Assembly: GCA_963965975.1 (NCBI GenBank)
Contig: OZ014415.1
Coordinates: 5,647,001 to 5,711,000 of the forward strand
DNA from: Xestospongia bergquistia
Lineage: Eukaryota; Porifera; Demospongiae; Haplosclerida; Petrosiidae
Length of the DNA stretch: 64,000 nt
Reading direction: 5' to 3'
Shown: piece by piece, positions 50,924 through 64,000 of the stretch
How the letters are laid out: each line of letters begins with the position of its first letter
Position numbering within the stretch: position 1 is the stretch's first letter
Translations under genes and position numbers: made by a program
The notes under the pieces: model-generated
Told to the model about the DNA's origin: nothing
Databases searched by the model: none
What the model saw: the letters and a program-made list of their open reading frames with translations, nothing else

Positions 50924-51453
50924 TGGAGACAATCACAAAATACCTCGATCGTGTGCTACTATACTTTGAAGCAAATGAAGCAGCAGATGTCACAAGGGTG
51001 CCTATTCTCCTCAGTTCCGTTGGAGGCATGACATACTCGCTGATATGTGACTTAGCAACTCCAGAGAATCCAAAAACATTAACTCTGCCTGCGATTGCGC
51101 AATTATTAAAAGAGCACTTCGAACCAAGAAGACTAATTATTTCAGAATGGTTTACATTCCACAGATGGAATCAGAGGCCAGGTGAAACTATTGCTGAATA
51201 TGATGCCGCTCTAAGAAAATTAGCAGTTACGTGCGAATTTGAAGCATACCTGGAGGAAGCTCTTAGGGACAGATTCGTATGTGGACTCCGTAACAAAGCC
51301 ATTCAACGTAGGTTGCTATCTGAGCCTAAACTTACCCTTGCGAAGGCAATGGAACTTGCCCAAGGGATGGAAGCTGCTGACCATAGTTCTAGAAGATTAA
51401 AAGGACAGGAACAGCACATCAAGAAGGTCATAGGGACGTCAGGCAAGCCCTAA
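50924..51453 (+). pseudogene. Gag of element IV, main part
   Basis: Continuous 176-codon frame beginning ETITKYLDRVLLYF after the element III insertion. Contains the gag core FTFHRWNQRPGETIAEY and LREL-type helices of the K02A2.6-like group. A stop precedes the nucleocapsid. Confidence 0.85.
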
Positions 51454-51830
51454 AACAGCCCACAGTTATGCTACAGATGTGGAAAATCAAATCACATCCC
51501 TGTGGAATGCAGATTCAAGGATTCAAGTCTCAATGCTTGTGGAAAGAAGGGACACATAGCCCCAGGAAGCACAACTCTCCTGGAAATTCCCAGAAAATTA
51601 AAGGAAAAGACTTACCGAACTCATCAGATATATGGAGAGTATCAAGGTGATGCTAATTCAGACGAAGAATGCAGGGCTTACACACTAAGTGAGACAGTGT
51701 CTCCCTGTCCCCCAAATCAAGTCACACTACAGGTTGGCCGAAAACCTCTTAACATGGAAGTAGACACTGGAGCTACAGTATCTATAATCTCGGAAGCTTC
51801 AAAAAGAAATACTTCCCTGAGATAAAGTTA
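51454..51830 (+). pseudogene. Nucleocapsid and protease start of element IV
   Basis: Two Cys/His clusters (LCYRCGKSNHIPVECRF and a degenerate CGKKGHIAP) around 51465-51565. Protease active site MEVDTGATVSIISEA at about 51755-51800, followed by a frame change. Confidence 0.8.
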
Positions 51831-51967
51831 CGGACATGCAAGTTAGTTCTGAAAACGTACACAAACGAACCCATGCCTGTTCTAGGACAGTTGCATGTTG
51901 ACGTGTGTTATAAGGACAATCTGCTCAACTCATACTCTATGTAGTTCCTGGTAATAGTCCAACTTTA

Positions 51968-53450
51968 ATGGGACAAAACTGGCTGAAACACATTCGCCTT
52001 GATTGGCATCGAATTGCCACAATTCGTAACAAGTCTATTGGCCTCAATGACTTACTTGACAAGCACAAAGCATTATTCAAGGATGAACTGGGAACAGTGC
52101 ACCCAGAGAAGGCCATACTAAATGTGAAGCCTGATGCAACTCCACGATTTTTCAAACCTAGGCCTGTACCTTGTGCAATCAAAGAAGCTATAGGGAAGGA
52201 ATTAGATAAATTGGAAGAACAAGGGATCTTGATGAAGGTGGATAGCAGTGATTGGGCTGCTCCAATTGTCCTTGTTCCCAAGAAGGATGATCAATTTCAA
52301 ATCTGTGGAGACTACAAGGTCACAATAAACCAAGCTCTCATAGTAGACTAGTAACCACTTCCCAAGCCTGAAGATTTGTTTGCTACATTAGCAAATGGAA
52401 AACATTTTACCAAGTTAGATCTTTCACAAGCCTACTTACAGCTAGCACTGGAGGAAGATTCTATGAAGTATGTCACAATAAACACACACCAAGGTCTATA
52501 CCAATTCACCAGATTGCCATTTGGAATTGCATCAGCACCAGCTATTTTTCAGAGGCTCATGGATAAGATCCTACATGGACTGCGAGGAGTCATGTGTTAT
52601 ATTGATGACACATTAATGACAGGAAAAGATGACGAAGAACATCTTCGACATTTAGCAGCTGTGCTAAACAGATTAGAAGAGCACAGTTTCAGACTTAAGA
52701 AGGACAAATGTCATTTCCTGATACCCTCTGTCGAGTATCTTGGACATCAAATCGATTAAAAAGGAATTCGTGCAGTACCCAACAAAGTGGAAGCCATCAC
52801 CAATGCTCCACCACCTACTAATGTCCAAGAACTTCAGTCATTTCTTGGCTTACTCAATTATTATGGAAAATTTATTCGAAATCTCTCAAGTATTTTACAC
52901 CCACTCAATGGTCTGCTTCGTGCAAATCAAAAGTGGAGATGGACAGACAAATGCACAAAGGCATTTGAAGAAGCTAAAAGACAACTAGTTTCTGCCAATG
53001 TATTGACCCATTACAACCCCACTCTACCCATCAATCTTGCAGCTGACGACTCTGCCTATGGAATAGGAGCTGTAATTTCTCATGTCCTTCCAGATGGATC
53101 AGAAAAACCAATTTCCTTTGCCTCACGCACACTAACTAGTGCAGAGAAAAACTATTCACAGCTTGAAAAAGAAGCTCTCTCCTTGATTTTTGGAGTTCGT
53201 AAATTTCACCAATACCTTTACGGAAGAAAATTTACCCTTATAACTGACCACACCCCTCATTGCAATTTTTGGCTTAAAGAAAGGGATTCCTTCTTTAGCT
53301 GCTGCTCGTTTACAGCGATGGGGACTTCTTTTGTTAGGTTATGATTACAATATTTGTTTTAAATCTACAGAAACTCATAGCAATGCTGATGGACTGTCAA
53401 GACTTCCACTACATGACCAAGAAGCAGTTGGTGAAATGAAGACAGTTACC
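51968..53450 (+). pseudogene. RT and RNase H of element IV
   Basis: RT with PKKDDQFQICGDYKVTINQ, FTRLPFGIASAPAIFQ and MCYIDDTLMTG; stops at about 52350 and 52757. Connection QSFLGLLNYYGKFIRN. RNase H ADDSAYGIGAVISH and TDHTPH (52787-53344), then a frame change and SNADGLSRLPL (about 53380). Confidence 0.85.
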
Positions 53451-53599
53451 ATCTTCAATCTCTCTCAAATTCAAGCCTTACCAGTCACCTGTAATCAGGT
53501 TCAGGCTGCAACTAGGCGTGATCCCATTCTTAGCAAGATTGTTGATTATGTGAGGAGGGTATGGCCAAAGCAAGTACCAGATAACATTTGACCATATTA

Positions 53600-54728
53600 A
53601 TCAAAACAAGAAGAAATTACTATTGAAAGTGGATGCCTACTATGGGGTATTCATGTCATTATTCCAAAAAGACTACAAGATCAAATTCTACAGACACTTC
53701 ACCAGAACCACCCAGGAGTCACTAGAATGAAAGCCATAGCTAGAAGCTACATGTGGTGGTTGGGAATTGACAAGGATATAGAGAATTTAGCAAAGTCATG
53801 TCTTCCTTGCCATGAAAACAAATCACAACCAGCTACTGCATGTCCTTTCCTGGATAAAACGTTCCTGGTAGTGGTGGATGCACACTCAAAATGGCCAGAA
53901 GTAATTGAAATGCCTTCAACAACCTCTTTCAAAACTACTGAAGCACTCAGGAATCTCTTTGAGAAGTACGGTCTTCCAGAACAACTAGTATCAGACAATG
54001 GACCACAGTTCACCTCTGAAGAATTTGCTGAGTTTATGAAAGTTAATGGCATTAAGCATATTCGTAGTGCTCCATATCACCCCTCTACAAACGGGTTGGC
54101 GAAAAGGTTTGTCCAAACTTTCAAGAAAGTCATGAAGACTAGTGCTCAAGATGAACCAAACCTCAGTACTCAATTGTCACAGTTCTTGCTAGGATATCGA
54201 TCAACACCTCATGCTACTACTAACGTCTCTCCTGGAGAATTATTTCTGCAACAGAAGCTTTGTACGCGTTTTGATCTTTTGAAACCTAACATTGAATCTG
54301 TTGTGAACACAAAACAGAGCAACCAGAAAACTCATTATGATAAACATGTTAAGCAGCAACACTTTGTAAAAGGTCAACTTGTAATGGTCAAGGACTTTAT
54401 TCTCAAGAAATGGACACCTGGAGAAATAGTGAACACTACTGGACCACTGTCTTATTCAATTCAGATTGAAAATGGGAGGATAATTCACCGTCATGTTTAT
54501 CACATCAAGTTTCGTTCAGTGATTACTGTCAACTCTCCTTCACAACCTTATACCAATGACACTATGGAATTTGATTTGTTTCCAACACCAAGTGTCGATT
54601 ATTTTGAACCTACACCAGTTGTTCAACAAGAACCTGTTCAAGAACGTCGCTACCCATTAAGGTCAAGTGGACATGCTCCTTTACGATATCAACCAGGACT
54701 ATTGCACTTAACAGGGGAGGAAATATGA
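53600..54728 (+). pseudogene. Integrase of element IV, catalytically dead
   Basis: HHCC module HPGVTRMKAIARSYMWW ... SCLPCHE (53705-53815). The segment that should hold the first catalytic Asp (between ATACP and FLVVVDAHSKWPE) is deleted in frame. The second Asp is present in VSDNGPQFTSE. The third position reads NGLAKRFVQ, Lys instead of Glu (about 54100). A long C-terminal tail ends YPLRSSGHAPLRY. Confidence 0.88.
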
Positions 54729-54901
54729 TATCCTTTCAACTCTTTCAAACTCTTTAACACTTAGGTTTTGTTTGTAATTAGTTTTGTCACTTAAATCTTT
54801 TCTTTATTGTTATTGATTTTGTATAAATAGGATTTAGTTTTTACTTGTACTAGAGTTTCATTCTATCCATTAAAATTATTTCAACTTAACCAAATACTAC
54901 A
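54726..54901 (+). repeat. 3' LTR of element IV
   Basis: Starts tgatatcc after the purine tract and ends aatactaca. It contains the TATA-like tgtataaatagg. Confidence 0.8.
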
Positions 54902-56463
54902 ATAAGGAAGTCTATTAATAGTGACAATTCATCTTTGAATTGATATCTCCTTATGTGTGAATACCTCACTGAATGTGTAAACAGTTGACGTACAAAAATT
55001 AATACTTGACATCAATATCTTTGGTTTACCATAGATGGGGAAAGTTTCATTGTGAAAAAGTTTGAACATTGGACAATGTATGAAAAATAAACACACTAAC
55101 TTATTACACATTAACATTAGGAATATTTAGGGTATACAATTGTGTTTGAAATTTTTTTCAAGTTGTGTAAAATAATGGCATAACTTCCTGCATCTACTAC
55201 ATATACAACAACCACTTTTCCACTTATGATTAAAAAAGCATTTTGTCATTTCAACCTAGGTATTCTTTACCATAGTTTCATCAATATGAAGTAAGCCCAA
55301 TACTGACTTATCACAAAGTCTAACTCAATATGTATAAAGTCAACTAGAAATAGAAGTAATATCTTATTCATGATTTTATTTGAAGCCAAGAATTTCATCT
55401 GAACCAACTTAGTTCAGCTCAAATAGACTCCATCTCATGCTCGTGGTTTTTAAGTATTAGATAATAAACTATGAGAATTACTTTTGGCTTCTAATTGGTT
55501 TATAGGTATTGACTCAGACTAATTTTTGGCTTCATGGTAACTCAATTTGTGTTTAACATCATTTTGGTGAATCTGTGGTACAAGACTTTAATTGAAATGA
55601 CAAAATGCTATTTGGCATATTACTATACTAACTCTGCAACTTCTCTGTTTTATTGCAACACATTTTAATTTCAATTTTTCTAACAAAGCTTTTGTTCAAA
55701 AAGTGAGTGTTATCTCCTTATCTATATGACATGCTGTTGATATAACAGGAAGTGCTATGTCAGTTACTACATTGAATCAAACTTGCAAACCAAAATACTG
55801 CACAAGCACATAATGTGTATTCAGAATAATTTGTCTATAAGACTGCAAAGATGTATCGACTATATTATGCCTCTGTACTCAAGTACAATTTGACTATGAA
55901 TGTTTTCATACTAACAATAGAGTACTTGCTGTAAAGTACTTACATACACAGTAAGAAAGTGACAACTTTAGACTTAACACCAGGAATAGATCTATTTACA
56001 TGTACAGTTCACAAGGCTAATGCCAACACCTTTTTCAATATATATATATATATATATATATATACACCTGGTCTAGACTTTTTAAATAATAGTCTCACAC
56101 AATGAAGATGCTTTCTCTCTATGAATGGCTTGCCAGGCAATGTTAGACGATTCATAAAATTGAAAGCACACAAAATGTTCTTTCCACATAAACGTTGTCC
56201 ACTAAACACAATGTACTCATGAATTATATATATATATAAGTTGATTAATATGGTTGAAGACATCTACAGTCCAGGCAGAAAATGCAATACTCAAATGTGA
56301 AATAAATACTACATCCTAAACTTTGGAAACTAATTGTATTAATTTCCCATTAAAGCATGGCTTTACCATCCTAGCTAGATAGCCACAGCATATACATAAA
56401 TCTTGTACACTATACATATATGAGTTTGCAAAATGAAGATATGAATAACAAAGTGATAATTAC
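54902..56463. other. CARM1 intron 1, copy C, right part
   Basis: Intron aligned with copy B 22010-23869, without the 245-bp segment; (AT)n at 56037-56064 and a shorter run at about 56225. No gene seen. Confidence 0.6.
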
Positions 56464-56626
56464 CTTGACAAAATTCTACTATACAGTGATTATCAACGTC
56501 ATCGCATTTGAGTCGTAGTTGTAGACGTTCAGAAAAATCTTCAAGGTTTTGAAGACTATCGTCCACTATTTTTAGGTAGATTTCATGTGATTTCAGGGAC
56601 TGTGTCAGCAAGTTAGTATCTTCCAT

Positions 56627-57177
56627 ATTTTAGATCTTTAAGTGATTATTAGACCTATGGTGATCTCGTCCCCAGACGCCCGCTTGCTAACGCACACTCG
56701 CAGAAGCTAACACGAGGAAGGAACTTGCTGACCAATCAGAATTATCGTTTCATGTGACATCATATGTTTAACGCCCATATACTTTCTGCATCATCTGCAA
56801 CCCAACAAAAATAGTGTGCAGTGGGCTTATCGAATGAAAACCTACAGTCCAGTTAGATATAGAACTCATTACAAAGCTAAGAGAGCACACCAACAATCTT
56901 GAATATTCCCGCTCTAAGTCTGAATTTTAACCTAAACCGTTACATATGAACAAGCATCTGTATTAAAATGTGTGAGGGTGTGTAACCCACTTCAGCTGTT
57001 GTGAAAGTAGTGAACCCCATTCTGAAATGTTTAAAGCCTTTCGTGTCACTTCATTATATAGTCCACCAAAAAGTTCCAAAAATGTGAAAGCAATTTGTTG
57101 ATGATAAGAATCAAAAAAAAACTTATAAAAATTAAATTATTAACTGTCCAATAAAATGGCTCTATAATATATTCTAA
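56627..57177 (-). promoter_or_regulatory. CARM1 copy C promoter region and SPTLC1 3' flank
   Basis: Aligned with 24033-24606, with small indels. CCAAT box kept at 56732-56736; the CRE of copy B is TGACATCA here (56755-56762). The right part should hold the 3' UTR of the complete SPTLC1 gene. Confidence 0.5.
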
Positions 57178-62884
<5,707 letters not shown>

Positions 62885-63201
62885 CTAGAAAATTCATGAG
62901 CTCTTTACATAAACAGCACACCTCACACGACAAGATCTCTCCACACACGGACCACACTCGGCAGACCTATTACCACGCCCATTTTGACCGAATTGATCAA
63001 TTTGATTGGTCAATTTCCTCGAACGAGGAATATTTTTGGTGGGCGGAGTCCAAAAGCCATGTGCTAACATTATTCTTCCTTATTGTCTCAGGAGATACCA
63101 TATTTAGTGGGGAGATGGGAACTTCATAACAGACGATCTTTGGTCAATTCTACCACTTGCTCTCTCTATTAAGCTCTAAAGTCGATCCAAGAAATCACCC
63201 A
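62885..63201. promoter_or_regulatory. Divergent promoter between SPTLC1 and HMGCS
   Basis: 317 bp separate the two start codons. Seen: CCAAT box in reverse (ATTGG, 63005-63009), GC-box-like ccacgccc (about 62983-62990) and ggtgggcgg (63038-63046), an inverted pair ttgacc / ggtcaa around 62994-63013, and tcctcgaacgagga (63016-63029). No TATA box stands out. Sharing of elements by the two genes is inferred from distance. Confidence 0.6.
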
Positions 63202-64000
63202 ATGGCTTCCTCGTCTGAATTACTATCTATTCGTGAAGGAAAATGGCCACAAGATGTTGGTATTGTAGCTATGGAGGTTTATTTCCCATCCCTGTGTGTG
63301 AACCAGACGGAACTGGAGACATTTGACGGTGCCAGTGCTGGAAAATATACAATTGGCTTGGGACAAACCAATATGGGGTTCTGTACTGACAGAGAAGACG
63401 TTCATTCTCTTGCATTGACTGTGGTGTCTGGCCTCCTTGAGAAGAACAATGTCTCTGCCAATGATATCGGTAGACTAGAGGTTGGCACGGAAACCATTGT
63501 GGATAAATCGAAATCAGTGAAAACAGTTCTGATGCAGTTATTCACAGGGTCTGGTAATACTAATATTGAGGGTATTGATACTACGAATGCCTGTTATGGA
63601 GGAACTCAGGCTCTGTTTAATGCTGCCTCATGGGTAGAAAGCAGTGCTTGGGATGGTATGTTATTATATAGTTTCTTGTATAGTGTGTTGACCATAATCA
63701 ACGAAGAGCTTTCTTTGATGTATTAAGAAAGTATGACATGCATGTTTATCCACCATGAATGTTCTATTTTTAGACTTCTATATTTAGAATGCCTATTAAA
63801 TATTTGTAATTATTTACTGCAATGTTGGTATAAGTCCATACAATTAAGACAGTGTTATGATAACAGATATGTTACAATATTGTTAGGTCGATTTGCTCTG
63901 GTGGTAGCAGCTGATATTGCAGTATACGCTTCTGGTAATGCTCGACCTACAGGTGGAGCTGGTGCAGTAGCCATGTTAATTGGACCTAATGCTCCTATAA
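63202..64000 (+). CDS. HMGCS1: Hydroxymethylglutaryl-CoA synthase, 5' part (cut by window end)
   Basis: Condenses acetyl-CoA with acetoacetyl-CoA to HMG-CoA in the mevalonate pathway. Exon 1 is 63202-63655 (ATG start in MASSSELLS; the frame is open upstream but without ATG). Intron is 63656-63886. Exon 2 runs from 63887 past the window end, and the codon G-GT is split across the intron. Seen: [36 protein letters not shown], the catalytic Glu in [15 protein letters not shown], the catalytic Cys in [16 protein letters not shown], then [23 protein letters not shown]. No mitochondrial leader is evident, which suits the cytosolic form. The head-to-head neighbour is SPTLC1. Confidence 0.95.

Larger units (their letters stand above)
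45540..54901 (+). mobile_element. Ty3/gypsy-like LTR retrotransposon IV, split by element III
   Basis: In CARM1 intron 1 of copy C, absent from copy B. Order gag, protease, RT, RNase H, integrase. Its gag is split by element III after about 19 codons. The LTRs (about 45540-45719 and 54726-54901) share the text from gttttgtcactta to aatactaca; the 5' one has about 45 extra bases. A purine tract ggggaggaaa precedes the 3' LTR. Host sequence between about 21905 and 22005 (copy B numbering) is missing at the insertion point. Inactive. Confidence 0.85.

Noticed and set aside
63190..63205. Sterol-response-like atcacccaat at the HMGCS start codon
   Set aside because: Two mismatches to the SRE consensus and it overlaps the ATG, so not called as a site.

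Overview
The window looks like nuclear DNA from an early-branching animal, most likely a demosponge. It is AT-rich, with short GT-AG introns (many about 50-150 bp) dotted with (GA)n and (AT)n tracts, and its four host genes have animal-type proteins: SPTLC1 (sphingolipid synthesis), CARM1 (PRMT4 arginine methyltransferase), a NUF2-like kinetochore coiled coil, and HMGCS (mevalonate pathway). The sponge assignment is inference; no species marker was tested.

Layout. The window is a tandem array of a broken unit, [3' half of SPTLC1] - [middle of a NUF2-like gene] - [CARM1], all on the minus strand. Copy A (1-7841) has SPTLC1' (246-2677), NUF2' (3344-4669) and only the last CARM1 exons. Copy B (7842-24361) has SPTLC1', NUF2' and an intact 14-exon CARM1 (13901-24032) predicted to encode 507 aa. 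Copy C (24362 to about 56900) has SPTLC1', NUF2' and a CARM1 pseudogene (30550-56626) with a nonsense codon and a frameshift. The array ends in a complete 13-exon SPTLC1 (57178-62884, 476 aa), followed head-to-head by HMGCS (63202 onward, cut by the window end). The three SPTLC1'/NUF2' joints (about 2740, 10459, 27101) lie at the edge of a GA tract. In the intact SPTLC1 the same intron holds a purine run of about 220 bp.

Mobile DNA sits in the CARM1 introns. Copy B has an LTR-gag remnant (16764-17262) and a Ginger-like DNA transposon (18012-20493, TATA target duplication, inverted repeats of about 226 bp). Copy C has two nests of LTR retrotransposons: element I (33582-42776) is split by element II (37236-42074), and element IV (about 45540-54901) is split by element III (45812-50923). 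Elements II and III encode integrase upstream of reverse transcriptase, a copia-like order on Ty3/gypsy-like proteins. An inverted-repeat element of about 540 bp with hairpin ends lies in an SPTLC1 intron.

Function. One working copy each of CARM1 (copy B) and SPTLC1 (right end) is the simplest reading; the other copies are debris. SPTLC1 and HMGCS share a 317-bp divergent promoter with a CCAAT box and GC boxes, which could coordinate the sphingolipid and isoprenoid pathways. The B and C copies share the old LTR-gag insertion but differ in all later insertions, which orders the events: old insertion, duplication, private insertions, then recent exchange among the left parts of the units. Because B and C differ at a level that could also be allelic, misassembly of two haplotypes must be kept in mind.
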